Shown here in pieces: positions 1-8,067 of a stretch of 64,000 nucleotides of DNA. A program made the position numbers and the translations under genes. The notes under the pieces were generated by a model. The model was not told the DNA's origin and ran no database searches. It saw only the letters and a list, made by a program, of their open reading frames with translations. Each line of letters opens with the position of its first letter. The first letter of the stretch is position 1. Source of the stretch: Candidatus Gastranaerophilales bacterium (GTDB lineage Bacteria; Cyanobacteriota; Vampirovibrionia; Gastranaerophilales; Gastranaerophilaceae). Location: positions 62,001-126,000 of the forward strand of contig CALVDX010000004.1 of assembly GCA_944326425.1 (NCBI GenBank). Reading direction: 5' to 3'.

Positions 1-1
1 G

Positions 2-856
2 GAAGTTAAGTTATTTAAGGCAGTAAATGAATATAAAGAATTAAATGATACTTTGCAAATACATATAAGAAACGTTTATAAAGTTAAACGCCGCGCCATT
101 TGCGAGTTATTATTAAATGCCGGTAATATAAATGTACTTGTTGACAGGTTATATTTCCAAAAAATAATTTTGAAAAAAGATTTTGAACAAATGTCCGCAG
201 CAAAGCAAAAGGCTCATGAAATCGCAGTTTTAAAAGCTACAATTGAATTGAGAAAACGGAATTTAGAACGTCAAAAAAGAACTGCAGAGAGCCAGCAAGT
301 ATATATTCAAAATGCAATTGATAAAAATGAAGCAATGATTAATAAGCTGCGTACGGACAGAGCTTATTATGAGAAGTCAGAGCGGGAACTTGCCAGACAA
401 TCTGCAAGTATCGGGTCATATATTAACAGAACTGGCAGTTCGGATGTAAAAGTGGCCTCCGGATTTATTAAGCCGATTGGCGGACCAATTACTTCTCCGT
501 TTGGAACGCGTATCCACCCGATATTTAAAAGTAAATCCTTCCATTCCGGTATTGATATCGGCGGACCGAATCTCGGAGCTATACATGCTTCAAATGCAGG
601 GAAAGTTATATTTTCTGGCTGGTACGGCGGATACGGAAAAGTTGTTATACTTGAACATGGTATAGTTAACGGTAAACCAATGACTACACTATACGCACAC
701 ATGAATACAATAAAAGTTAGTAACGGACAGTATGTACAAAAAGGGCAGGTAATCGGGCTGGAGGGTACTACCGGTTATAGTACGGGACCACATTGCCACT
801 TTGAAGTTCGTGTCAACGGTCAGCCTAATAACCCGGTTAATTATATAGGACGGTAA
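2..856 (+). CDS. M23 family murein endopeptidase (EnvC/NlpD-like), 5' end outside window
   Basis: The reading frame is open from the first bases of the window, so the N-terminus lies outside. The first half is rich in Lys, Glu and Gln and looks like a coiled coil. The C-terminal third is a LytM/M23 domain with the zinc-site motifs HSGID (His at 542-544) and HCHFE (His codons at 791 and 797). Intact motifs suggest an active endopeptidase that cuts peptidoglycan cross-links; coiled coil plus M23 is the layout of EnvC-type cell-division hydrolases. An internal TTG at 53 is possible but unlikely as the start because the frame continues upstream. The next gene begins 4 bp later, so the two are probably co-transcribed. 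Confidence 0.88.
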   Translation, partial: EVKLFKAVNEYKELNDTLQIHIRNVYKVKRRAICELLLNAGNINVLVDRLYFQKIILKKDFEQMSAAKQKAHEIAVLKATIELRKRNLERQKRTAESQQVYIQNAIDKNEAMINKLRTDRAYYEKSERELARQSASIGSYINRTGSSDVKVASGFIKPIGGPITSPFGTRIHPIFKSKSFHSGIDIGGPNLGAIHASNAGKVIFSGWYGGYGKVVILEHGIVNGKPMTTLYAHMNTIKVSNGQYVQKGQVIGLEGTTGYSTGPHCHFEVRVNGQPNNPVNYIGR

Positions 857-860
857 ATAA

Positions 861-3050
861 TTGAAAAAGAAATATACAATACTCTTAATAGCATTATTAG
901 CAGGCGCAAATTTTGCGCAGGCTGCTTTCATGGGACTTACTACTCCTGAAGATTATACAGGAGACAGTATTATCGGTCCGCCGCTTAAGAGTGTTGAACA
1001 AGCGTACAGACCGCCGAAGGAAGAAAAGGAATCGGGAACAATTCCGCCCCTTAAAAAGCTGCGCTTAAAATACCAGCATAAATATAAAAAGTTTTTTGGA
1101 GAACAGCCGCCTAACCAGTTTTTAGACCCCGAGTCTGTTTCAGAAACAGAGTTATCTGATAAAATTGACCGGCAGATTGAAAGTGATAATAACGACAATG
1201 TAACAAAGGTTAAAGAAAAGAAAAGGTGGTTTAAACGTAAGAAAAAAATTGAAAAACAAAACGCGGATAGTGCAGAGAAAAATGTTTCTAATATAACACC
1301 AGAGTCAGGTACCGAAAAAAAATTAACTGTTCAGAAGGATAATAAAGAAGTAACTGACAGAATTATAATGAATTGCCAGACTATGGACTATGATAACAAC
1401 AATGCTGTTGTTACCGCGCACGGGAATGTTGTAATAACATTTGTAGACCAGGGGGTTACACTGTATGCGGATGATGTCGTCTTTGATAAAGTTGCCAATA
1501 CTATTACTGCTACTGATAAGGTGTTAATAAGAAAGAAAAATATGGAAGTTACGGGCGACTATATTTTTATTGATTTAAATGAAGAAAATGCTCTTCTTGA
1601 TAAGCCGGTAAGCAGTATAAGTGCATTGGAAATAAACGCTGAGCAGGCTGTGCTGCAGGAAAATGTTGTAACCCAGACTAACGGATCAATTCTTTTTAAA
1701 AAGAGTGTTCCTTTCTTATTCCGCTCAGGTAAACGCGGTCCGCGAATGGAGCAAATGCTTACTAAAAAGGAAGATACACTTAGTGATGATTTACAAGAAG
1801 GGCGATATAAAGTAAAAGTAACCAAGATGGTTATAAATAGCGAAAAAGAACACGATACATTTCTGGTACAAAAGGCAACAATATACAAGGATGGCAAGAA
1901 GTTAATAACGCTTCCGCGGACTAAATTTTATACCAATAAAAATCACGATTACGCAGAAGGCGATTTTATTGAAATCGGGTCTAAACGTGATGCCGGTATT
2001 TTCTTAGGCCCCGGTGTTGTATTTAAGCTGCCAAAGGGAGCCGCATTGAAAGCTGTTCCTTTTGTTAGTTACAAGGATGAAATCGGCTTCGGCGGTATGT
2101 TGAGATTTAACAGCGGTACCAACGAAACTTACTTATTATATGGCTCACAGCGTGATAAATTTATCGGACGCGGTATTCAGGATCTTGATGACAATTTAAA
2201 AATAGAGTATGCAACAAATGACTATATGAATGAATGGTTTTTGGGGCGTGCAAGACCGGAATACGGTATAAGTTTGGTGTATGATAAATCCTATTTTAAT
2301 AGGAGTTTCCTTGGTGCAGAGCGTAATATGACATTTAGGCACCGTATATCAGGCGGCTGGTACAAAGATATTGGTGAGGATCGTTATTACAGACAATTAA
2401 AAGGAGCAGGACGCGAGACAACCAGATTTAAATATATGGCGGAAATCGATCAGACCTTGTGGGACAGAAAAAATGAGGATGATCTCACTTGGTTAAGGTT
2501 AAGTTTGGTCGGTCAATTATCAGCCGCATTGTATGGTACCGGAGATACACAAACAGTAGCCCGTATTGGTCCGCGGATACATACCCAATATAAACGCTGG
2601 ATGCAGGATATAGGGTATTTCCAGTCTGCATTTCAGGATGATTCACCGATGCCTGTATATGATGCATACAGATATGGTGCTTCCAATGCTTATATCAGAG
2701 AAACTATTAAGTTAAGTAAAATGCTTGCTGTATCGTGGTTTGGGTCAGTAACACTGTCTGATGATACCTACACAAATAAGATGTTCCAAGAGTGTGCGTT
2801 TTACGTATCATTGGGACCGGATGACTTAAGATTAAATATAGGATACGACGTTGTAAGAGAAAACGTGTACTTTATGGTTGATGTAGCATTGGATCCTAAA
2901 GGTACGGAAGTAAAATACGATAAACTGGAGATAAAAAATCCTGATAACTTAGGTAAAAAGAAGGAAGATAATACTCCGCGTCCGGAGCCTGTTTATGGTC
3001 GTCCTAAAAAAGCACCTGTTTTAAGAAATGCAATAGTGGAGCCTGCATAA
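861..3050 (+). CDS. OstA/LptD-like outer-membrane LPS-assembly protein
   Basis: 729 aa with an N-terminal signal peptide (basic start, hydrophobic stretch, Ala-rich end near residue 21). A Lys/Glu-rich linker (about 40-165) is followed by an OstA/LptA-type repeat region (about 170-270) with the pattern mDYDnnnavvtAhGnVvit. The rest is long, rich in Tyr and Arg with alternating polar and apolar residues, as in an outer-membrane beta barrel. This fits the LptD/OstA family that places lipopolysaccharide in the outer leaflet, though similarity in the C-terminal half is weak by eye. Start is TTG, 4 bp after the M23 gene, with no strong ribosome-binding site. The stop overlaps the next ATG by one base. 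Confidence 0.6.
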   Translation: MKKKYTILLIALLAGANFAQAAFMGLTTPEDYTGDSIIGPPLKSVEQAYRPPKEEKESGTIPPLKKLRLKYQHKYKKFFGEQPPNQFLDPESVSETELSDKIDRQIESDNNDNVTKVKEKKRWFKRKKKIEKQNADSAEKNVSNITPESGTEKKLTVQKDNKEVTDRIIMNCQTMDYDNNNAVVTAHGNVVITFVDQGVTLYADDVVFDKVANTITATDKVLIRKKNMEVTGDYIFIDLNEENALLDKPVSSISALEINAEQAVLQENVVTQTNGSILFKKSVPFLFRSGKRGPRMEQMLTKKEDTLSDDLQEGRYKVKVTKMVINSEKEHDTFLVQKATIYKDGKKLITLPRTKFYTNKNHDYAEGDFIEIGSKRDAGIFLGPGVVFKLPKGAALKAVPFVSYKDEIGFGGMLRFNSGTNETYLLYGSQRDKFIGRGIQDLDDNLKIEYATNDYMNEWFLGRARPEYGISLVYDKSYFNRSFLGAERNMTFRHRISGGWYKDIGEDRYYRQLKGAGRETTRFKYMAEIDQTLWDRKNEDDLTWLRLSLVGQLSAALYGTGDTQTVARIGPRIHTQYKRWMQDIGYFQSAFQDDSPMPVYDAYRYGASNAYIRETIKLSKMLAVSWFGSVTLSDDTYTNKMFQECAFYVSLGPDDLRLNIGYDVVRENVYFMVDVALDPKGTEVKYDKLEIKNPDNLGKKKEDNTPRPEPVYGRPKKAPVLRNAIVEPA

Positions 3051-3676
3051 TGGAAATAAGACATGAACTTGAAGAATTGATTATTGCTTATGGCAAGCGT
3101 ATGGGTGAGAAGAATTATACTCCCGGATATTCAGGTAATATTTCCTGCCGGTATGATGACGGTATGCTGATTACTACATCAGGTTCTTCTAATGGCTATT
3201 TAAAGTCAGAGCATATTGTTTTTACAGGTTTTGACGGACGTTCACGGGAAGAGGGAAAAAAACCTTCCTCGGAAAAACTTTTACATATAGAATTTTATAA
3301 AAAACGTCCTGATATTAATTTCATTATTCATGTGCATTCACCTTATTTGAGTGCATTTGCTTCATCCGGAAAATCTTTGGAAGAACCCATTATGGCAGAA
3401 AATGTTTTTTATTTCGGTGCTATTCCGCTCGCTGAATACGGTATGCCATCATCACAAGACCTTGTTGATAAAACCGCAAAATATTTTGATAAATATGACG
3501 CAGTTCTTATGGCTAATCATGGATTTATTATCGGAAGCAAAACAATGGATGATGCATATATGAAACTTGAACTGGCGGAATCTTATGCTCAGGTTGTTCT
3601 CTTAACGAATATGCTTGGCGGCCCAAAACCTTTAACGGATAAAGACGCGCAGGCCGTACTTGCGCTCAGGGGGTAA
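3050..3676 (+). CDS. Class II aldolase/adducin family protein (fuculose-phosphate aldolase-like)
   Basis: 208 aa, the normal length for a single-domain class II aldolase. It has the GYSGNIS segment near residue 25, SSEKLLH near 77, the metal-binding HVH near 94-96 and a third His in MANHGFI near 155. These are the ligands for Zn2+ in FucA, AraD and MtnB. The substrate cannot be read from sequence; FucA-like cleavage of a sugar phosphate or a methionine-salvage dehydratase are both possible. ATG overlaps the upstream stop (TAATG), so translation is probably coupled to the OstA-like gene although the functions look unrelated. Confidence 0.82.
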   Translation: MEIRHELEELIIAYGKRMGEKNYTPGYSGNISCRYDDGMLITTSGSSNGYLKSEHIVFTGFDGRSREEGKKPSSEKLLHIEFYKKRPDINFIIHVHSPYLSAFASSGKSLEEPIMAENVFYFGAIPLAEYGMPSSQDLVDKTAKYFDKYDAVLMANHGFIIGSKTMDDAYMKLELAESYAQVVLLTNMLGGPKPLTDKDAQAVLALRG

Positions 3677-3701
3677 ATCAGGGGGTAAATAGGGGTAAAT
3701 T
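3667..3701 (+). repeat. Triplicated GGGGTAAAT element at rnhB start region
   Basis: Three near-identical units (GGGGTAAAT, separated by CA or A) run from the stop codon of the aldolase gene to just before the rnhB ATG. Each unit contains an in-frame-dependent TAA and a G-rich core. The first copy contains the aldolase stop codon itself. It looks like slippage-type duplication of the intergenic ribosome-binding region. Confidence 0.6.
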
Positions 3702-3704
3702 AGA

Positions 3705-4355
3705 ATGCCGGGTGAGTTATTTGATTTTGACCGCAAGTATAATGTTCAGGTAATAGGCACAGATGAAGCCGGACGCGGACCTGCCTCCGGCGGAGTTTTT
3801 GCGGCGGCTGCTGCCTTTAAAGACTGCGGGGCTGATATTGAAAAAGAACTGGTTAAACTTAATGATTCTAAAAAACTATCAAAAAAGAATAGAGAAGAAC
3901 TCTATAAAGTTATAAAGGAAAATACGGTTAATTCTGTTGTTTGTATTGAGGTTAACGAGATTGAAAAATTTAATATTCTTAATTCTTCATTAAAGGCTAT
4001 GAAACTGGCATGTGAAAATGTTATTTCACAGCTAAACGGGGTTGAAACGGTTACCCTTGTTGATGGAAACAAATTGATAAAAAACTATAACTATCCTCAA
4101 AAGTATATTATCAAAGGGGATTCAAAATCGGCATCTATTGCTGCGGCCAGTATTCTTGCCAAAGTGGAACGCGATTGGTATATGGAAAAACTTGATATAG
4201 AGTTTCCTGAATACAATTGGCGTCAAAACGCCGGCTATTTGACCAAACAGCATATCGAAGCAATTCATAAATTCGGGATTACAAAATATCATCGCAGGTC
4301 TTTTTTAAAAAATATTTTAGGAGAGGATAAGCAGCTATCATTATGGGGCGGGTAA
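3705..4355 (+). CDS. rnhB: Ribonuclease HII
   Basis: 216 aa, typical length for RNase HII. The N-terminal signature GTDEAGRGPASGG carries the catalytic Asp-Glu; VTLVDGNK near residue 120 and KGDSKSASIAAASILAKVERD near 145 supply the other acidic residues and the basic patch. It removes ribonucleotides from RNA:DNA hybrids in the cytoplasm. Start is the ATG at 3705. The 28-bp gap before it holds copies of a GGGGTAAAT element that also supply the G-rich ribosome-binding stretch. It follows the aldolase gene closely and is likely in the same transcript. Confidence 0.95.
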   Translation: MPGELFDFDRKYNVQVIGTDEAGRGPASGGVFAAAAAFKDCGADIEKELVKLNDSKKLSKKNREELYKVIKENTVNSVVCIEVNEIEKFNILNSSLKAMKLACENVISQLNGVETVTLVDGNKLIKNYNYPQKYIIKGDSKSASIAAASILAKVERDWYMEKLDIEFPEYNWRQNAGYLTKQHIEAIHKFGITKYHRRSFLKNILGEDKQLSLWGG

Positions 4356-4388
4356 TTTGCCTCTTCTCTTAGATGCGGCCGGTATGTT

Positions 4389-5042
4389 TTATACTGTTTG
4401 GCATTTTGAAAGATATTCAAATCCTTTTATCATTGATATGATAAGGCAGGCTAAGGATGCCCCCAAAAGAGCCCCGCCTATTGTATCTGTCGGAAAGTGT
4501 ACGCCTAACCATATACGGGTAAACGGAATTGTAATCATCCAGATTATGATTATAGTAAATAGTATTCGTTTTATAATTATATTTTTTACATAAGTTGTTG
4601 TAAGGTATAAAAGAATTATACCCATAAAAAAGGCTGTAGTTGAGTGCCCCGAAGGGTAGGAAAATTCGGTTTCTGCAATTCTCTGGAGATGAACGTCAGG
4701 CCTGTCCCGCATTATAATATTTTTAACAACCTGAATAAACGGAACGACAAGCAAATAACTGCCGGTTATCAAAATAAATGTAATATACCTTTTTAAATAC
4801 AAGCAGACGATAAACAGCGGGATTAAAAACTGAATAAAGTATGATGAAAATCCAAAATCCGTAATCGCAACAATTAACGGCAGCGGTAAAAAATCACAGT
4901 ATTTTTTTACTGCAAGAATACATTTTATATCAATATTTGTAATTGGATTTATAAATAGTATCACAATAGCGCTATATACAATAAATGCAAAAAATAAAAT
5001 TAAAAAAGCTATAAAACTTTTACTTTTAAAAATCTCTCTCAT
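4389..5042 (-). CDS. PAP2-family membrane phosphatase (undecaprenyl-diphosphatase-like)
   Basis: 217 aa with about six hydrophobic segments. The three acid-phosphatase motifs are complete: C1 VKNIIMRDRP (about 107-116), C2 YPSGHSTT (about 128-135) and C3 RIWLGVHFPTD (about 178-188), carrying the nucleophilic His and the phosphate-binding Lys/Arg. The family dephosphorylates lipid phosphates at the membrane, such as undecaprenyl diphosphate or phosphatidylglycerol phosphate; the exact substrate is not readable. It is convergent with rnhB and divergent from the exonuclease at 5123. No ribosome-binding site precedes the ATG, and a promoter sits so close that the mRNA is probably leaderless. Confidence 0.88.
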   Translation of the reverse strand: MREIFKSKSFIAFLILFFAFIVYSAIVILFINPITNIDIKCILAVKKYCDFLPLPLIVAITDFGFSSYFIQFLIPLFIVCLYLKRYITFILITGSYLLVVPFIQVVKNIIMRDRPDVHLQRIAETEFSYPSGHSTTAFFMGIILLYLTTTYVKNIIIKRILFTIIIIWMITIPFTRIWLGVHFPTDTIGGALLGASLACLIISMIKGFEYLSKCQTV

Positions 5043-5048
5043 ATTTTG

Positions 5049-5077
5049 TTTATCACATAAAAACCGGAAAATTACAA
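5049..5077 (-). promoter_or_regulatory. Promoter of the PAP2 gene, probably giving a leaderless mRNA
   Basis: On the minus strand, TTGTAA (plus 5072-5077), a 17-bp spacer, and GATAAA (plus 5049-5054). Seven bases downstream of the -10 box is the ATG itself (5042). No Shine-Dalgarno sequence is present between. The -10 box matches the consensus at 4 of 6 positions, so this is weaker than its divergent partner. Confidence 0.5.
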
Positions 5078-5086
5078 CGCTAAGAT

Positions 5087-5115
5087 TTGTAAAATAGTTT
5101 TAATAAGGGTATAAT
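5087..5115 (+). promoter_or_regulatory. Promoter of the DEDDh exonuclease gene, probably giving a leaderless mRNA
   Basis: TTGTAA (5087-5092), 17-bp spacer, perfect TATAAT (5110-5115). The ATG is at 5123, seven bases after the -10 box, so transcription should begin at or next to the start codon. The -35 box faces the divergent TTGTAA of the PAP2 promoter only 9 bp away. Confidence 0.65.
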
Positions 5116-5122
5116 TAGTGGT

Positions 5123-5677
5123 ATGGACACAAACAGCTTTTTATCCGACTATACAATAGTTGATATAGAGACAACAGGCTTGTCGCCTTTAAGAGATGAA
5201 ATTATAGAGCTTTCAGCGTTAAAGGTGCGCCAAAATAGAATTGTTGATAAGTTTTCATCATTAGTTAAACCTTCAGGGATTATAAATTCTTTTATTTCCT
5301 CATTAACCGGAATAACAAATGATATGGTTAAAGAGGCTCCGGATTTGAAGAATACATTATTAAGTTTCAGACAATTCCTTGCTGATGATTGTATTGTCGG
5401 GCATAATGTAAATTTTGATTACCGCTTCCTGCAGCATAACATAGAAAAACATTTAGGTGAAAGTTTAAGAAACGGAAAACAGGATACGGTTAAACTTGCA
5501 AGGAAATTCTGTCCGAATCTTCCGAGTTACAAACTTTCAAACCTTGCTAAACACTTTAATATTGATATAGAAGGGCATCACAGGGCATTAAAGGATTGTG
5601 AAATAACTTACGACGTATACTACAAAATACAGGAACAACAAGAACGTCCGCAGCAGTTATCTTTTGTAGTATCATAA
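5123..5677 (+). CDS. DEDDh-family 3'-5' exonuclease (DnaQ/PolC epsilon-like)
   Basis: 184 aa. ExoI motif VDIETTGLSPLRDEIIEL near residue 13, ExoII VGHNVNFDYRFL near 91, and ExoIII GHHRALKDC near 152 with the His typical of the DEDDh class. This is the proofreading exonuclease fold of DNA polymerase III epsilon, here as a stand-alone protein; it could be a DnaQ subunit or a repair/RNA-processing exonuclease. The ATG at 5123 has no ribosome-binding site and follows TATAAT by seven bases. The next gene begins 17 bp after the stop. Confidence 0.9.
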   Translation: MDTNSFLSDYTIVDIETTGLSPLRDEIIELSALKVRQNRIVDKFSSLVKPSGIINSFISSLTGITNDMVKEAPDLKNTLLSFRQFLADDCIVGHNVNFDYRFLQHNIEKHLGESLRNGKQDTVKLARKFCPNLPSYKLSNLAKHFNIDIEGHHRALKDCEITYDVYYKIQEQQERPQQLSFVVS

Positions 5678-5694
5678 ATAAGGAAACAGAAGAG

Positions 5695-6099
5695 ATGGAT
5701 AAAATATATAGTCAGGAACATTTAGACTATTTAAAAAAAATTAATTTTGAAAAAAGGTTAAAACAGCTGGAGAAAAAATTAAAGAATAAGAAAGTTTTAT
5801 TATACGGAGCCGGTACATTTTTGCATGATATACTAACGTCTTATGACTTAAGCCGGCTGAATATTATCGGAATTGCCGACCGTTCGTTTGAACGCGGACA
5901 GGATGGCAGTATCTGCTTCGGCTTTATAAAATACACCCCTGATGAGATACCGGCATTGGCTCCCGATTATGTTCTGGTGAGTACCCTGAATTCTGTTAAT
6001 ATTATAGAAAATTTAGAACAATCGCTTAATAAAAAAATAAAAGTCCGTCCGCTGATTAGAAAACCTGTAAAAGATTTGTGGATGGAGGTTTGGAAGTAG
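5695..6099 (+). CDS. Small Rossmann-fold nucleotide-binding-like protein
   Basis: 134 aa. After a basic amphipathic N-terminus (about 1-32) there is a beta-strand and glycine loop KVLLYGAGTFLHDIL (about 33-47), then IIGIADRS (about 59-66), the acidic end of the second strand. The rest matches the half-Rossmann domain seen at the C-terminus of sugar C-methyltransferases and next to glycosyltransferases. It lacks any catalytic domain of its own. It precedes a methyltransferase and a GT8 glycosyltransferase with very short gaps, so a role in sugar or polysaccharide modification is inferred from context only. ATG is preceded by an AGGAA-type site. Confidence 0.55.
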   Translation: MDKIYSQEHLDYLKKINFEKRLKQLEKKLKNKKVLLYGAGTFLHDILTSYDLSRLNIIGIADRSFERGQDGSICFGFIKYTPDEIPALAPDYVLVSTLNSVNIIENLEQSLNKKIKVRPLIRKPVKDLWMEVWK

Positions 6100-6109
6100 G
6101 TATTGCCGC

Positions 6110-6934
6110 ATGTTTATTAGAAAAGCATATACAGATAATATTTCTAAAGAGCTGCTTGGATACGTAAGCAAAGGGTTAATGAGACGTCAGGAGCAGTTTT
6201 TCATATCCGGTATTATTCGTGAATATAACCCGGGAAAAATTCTTGAAGTTGGTGTCGCTTCCGGGGCTTCTTCTATAGTAATATTAGATGCTCTTGGCGC
6301 TGGCGGTAAGCTGTACTCTCACGATTATTCTAATACTGATTTTTCTACAGGAAAACCTGCAGGATACCTTCTTGATTTTTTGCCGGAGATGAAAAAAAAT
6401 AGAATTTTAAGAACCGGCGGTATGTGTTGTAATTATCTTGATGAATTTTGTTCTGACGGCGAAAAATTTGATCTGTGTTTTCTTGATACTGCCCACAGAA
6501 ATCCCGGGGAATTTCTTGATTTCTTACAAATTCTTCCTTATATGAAGAAAGGCGGTATTCTAATCCTGCATGATATATCACTGCATGCTCTTAAGGCGGA
6601 CAGAAGTCCTACCTGCTGTATTTTGTACAGCGCTGTTAAGGGGCAAAAAATTCTGCCTGCAGGTGATTTTTCAGTTAATATTGGCGCCGTAGTTCTTGAC
6701 GATGATATTATGGATAATATTTTTGATATTTTTAACTGTCTGCGCCTGCCATGGGAATATAAGATTACCAAAGAAGATATGATTGCGGTTAAGAAATGTT
6801 TTGCTAAACACTATTCTAAAGAACTGCTCCAATTATTTGAGGAATTTTGCAACAGGCAGACTATAACGGAACAATCCTCAAATCATCAATTATTCAGATT
6901 TATAAAAGCGGTAAAAAATAATTTATGGGTGTAA
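6110..6934 (+). CDS. Class I SAM-dependent methyltransferase (Methyltransf_24/CmcI-like)
   Basis: 274 aa. Motif I ILEVGVASGASSIVIL near residue 44 is the S-adenosylmethionine glycine loop; KLYSHDYS near 66 is the acidic second strand; FDLCFLDTAHRNPGEFLDFL near 119 resembles the DxxH motif of O-methyltransferases acting on small molecules or sugars; KKGGILILHDIS follows. The target is not readable. It starts 10 bp after the Rossmann gene and its last codons overlap the GT8 gene by 10 bp, so the three form one transcription unit probably modifying a surface glycan. Confidence 0.78.
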   Translation: MFIRKAYTDNISKELLGYVSKGLMRRQEQFFISGIIREYNPGKILEVGVASGASSIVILDALGAGGKLYSHDYSNTDFSTGKPAGYLLDFLPEMKKNRILRTGGMCCNYLDEFCSDGEKFDLCFLDTAHRNPGEFLDFLQILPYMKKGGILILHDISLHALKADRSPTCCILYSAVKGQKILPAGDFSVNIGAVVLDDDIMDNIFDIFNCLRLPWEYKITKEDMIAVKKCFAKHYSKELLQLFEEFCNRQTITEQSSNHQLFRFIKAVKNNLWV

Positions 6935-7764
6935 AACTTGTTTACATAACTGATAAAAATTATGCAATGCCTACACTGGTAAGCATTGTATCTGCAATAC
7001 AAAATAAATCTTCAAATTATAAAATATATGTGATTACAACTTTTGAAGATGCTGAGATTATCGACAAATTCCGTTTATTAAATAACGGTACTACAGAAAT
7101 AAGTATTATACCGGTTAATATAAAAGAGTTTATTCCGCAAAGTATAAGCAGCGTAAATCATGTGACAAAAACTGCGCTTATTAAGTTTTTTCTGCCTGAT
7201 ATTCTGAGTAATGAAGATAAAATTCTTTATATTGACGGAGATACAATAATTCAAAAACCGCTTGATGAGTTATATAATATGGCACTTGGCAATAATTATG
7301 CAGGAGTCGTGTTTGATAATGCTCTCTTCATCATGCCGCAGCATGCTGCACGGTTACAAATTCCTGTTGAAAAATACTTTAACTCCGGAGTAATGCTGCT
7401 TGATCTAAAAAAAATGAGAACTGATAATATTTCAGGCAGGCTTCTTGAATACAGGATGACACAGTACAACTACTTTATGGACCAAGATGCCTTTAATAAA
7501 ATCTTGTATGGCAGTGTTTTATTTATACCTGACAAATATAATATGGTACCTGTATCACACTACCACAGCAAAAACAAAATAAAAGAGGCTGTTATTCTCC
7601 ATTTTGCAGCAAGATTTAAACCCTGGATTTATAATCTTGGCGAGAGTTCCGCCCTCTTTAAAAAATACAGCAAACTCTCCCCTTACAAAGATACTAAATT
7701 GAAACTAAAAAATAATAATTTTGTAATAAAGTTTTTAAAGGCATTAATAAAGCAAAATTTATAA
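6925..7764 (+). CDS. Glycosyltransferase family 8
   Basis: 279 aa, near the usual size for bacterial GT8 (LgtC/GspA type). The N-terminus LVYITDKNYAMPTLVSI begins the nucleotide-sugar-binding fold; ILYIDGDTIIQKPLDELY near residue 98 contains the metal-binding DxD; FNSGVMLLDL near 152 and DQDAFNKILYG near 188 are typical GT8 landmarks; the C-terminal ILHFAARFKPW near 229 is the conserved HFxxxxKPW. It transfers a hexose from UDP-sugar to a surface glycan acceptor. Its ATG lies within the end of the methyltransferase gene. Confidence 0.92.
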   Translation: MGVKLVYITDKNYAMPTLVSIVSAIQNKSSNYKIYVITTFEDAEIIDKFRLLNNGTTEISIIPVNIKEFIPQSISSVNHVTKTALIKFFLPDILSNEDKILYIDGDTIIQKPLDELYNMALGNNYAGVVFDNALFIMPQHAARLQIPVEKYFNSGVMLLDLKKMRTDNISGRLLEYRMTQYNYFMDQDAFNKILYGSVLFIPDKYNMVPVSHYHSKNKIKEAVILHFAARFKPWIYNLGESSALFKKYSKLSPYKDTKLKLKNNNFVIKFLKALIKQNL

Positions 7765-8067
7765 AAATATGAGCGGTATTAATTATAAATTACCACTTTA
7801 ATTTTCGGCATGGAAAATCAGTTTAAATCATATTTATGCATATAAAATTTCTGTATCGGATTTAAAAAGTAAATACGCTATATGTCCGTTGTTACAAAAT
7901 ATTACAGCTAATATTTGACTGTAAAAAATATAAATCCTTACAGAAAGGTACTTAGAGAATTGTTAGGAAAATATTTGTAACAAAATGTAAATAATAGGGC
8001 AAAAATATTTTTGTTTTGTTTTAGAATAATTGTGTAGACAGATTAGCTTATATAAAAAGAGGCAAAC
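7765..8067 (+). other. AT-rich intergenic region, 303 bp
   Basis: No tRNA, no ORF with a ribosome-binding site and no convincing terminator; the short repeat GGTA...TACC just after the GT8 stop (about 7784-7803) is a weak hairpin without a good T run. Two TTGTAAC-like words occur near 7900-7990, similar to boxes upstream of the flagellin genes. AGAGG before 8068 is the ribosome-binding site of the next gene. Confidence 0.5.

Noticed and set aside
4357-4593. Plus-strand frame after rnhB
   Set aside because: It lies opposite the PAP2 gene, whose three catalytic motifs are complete.
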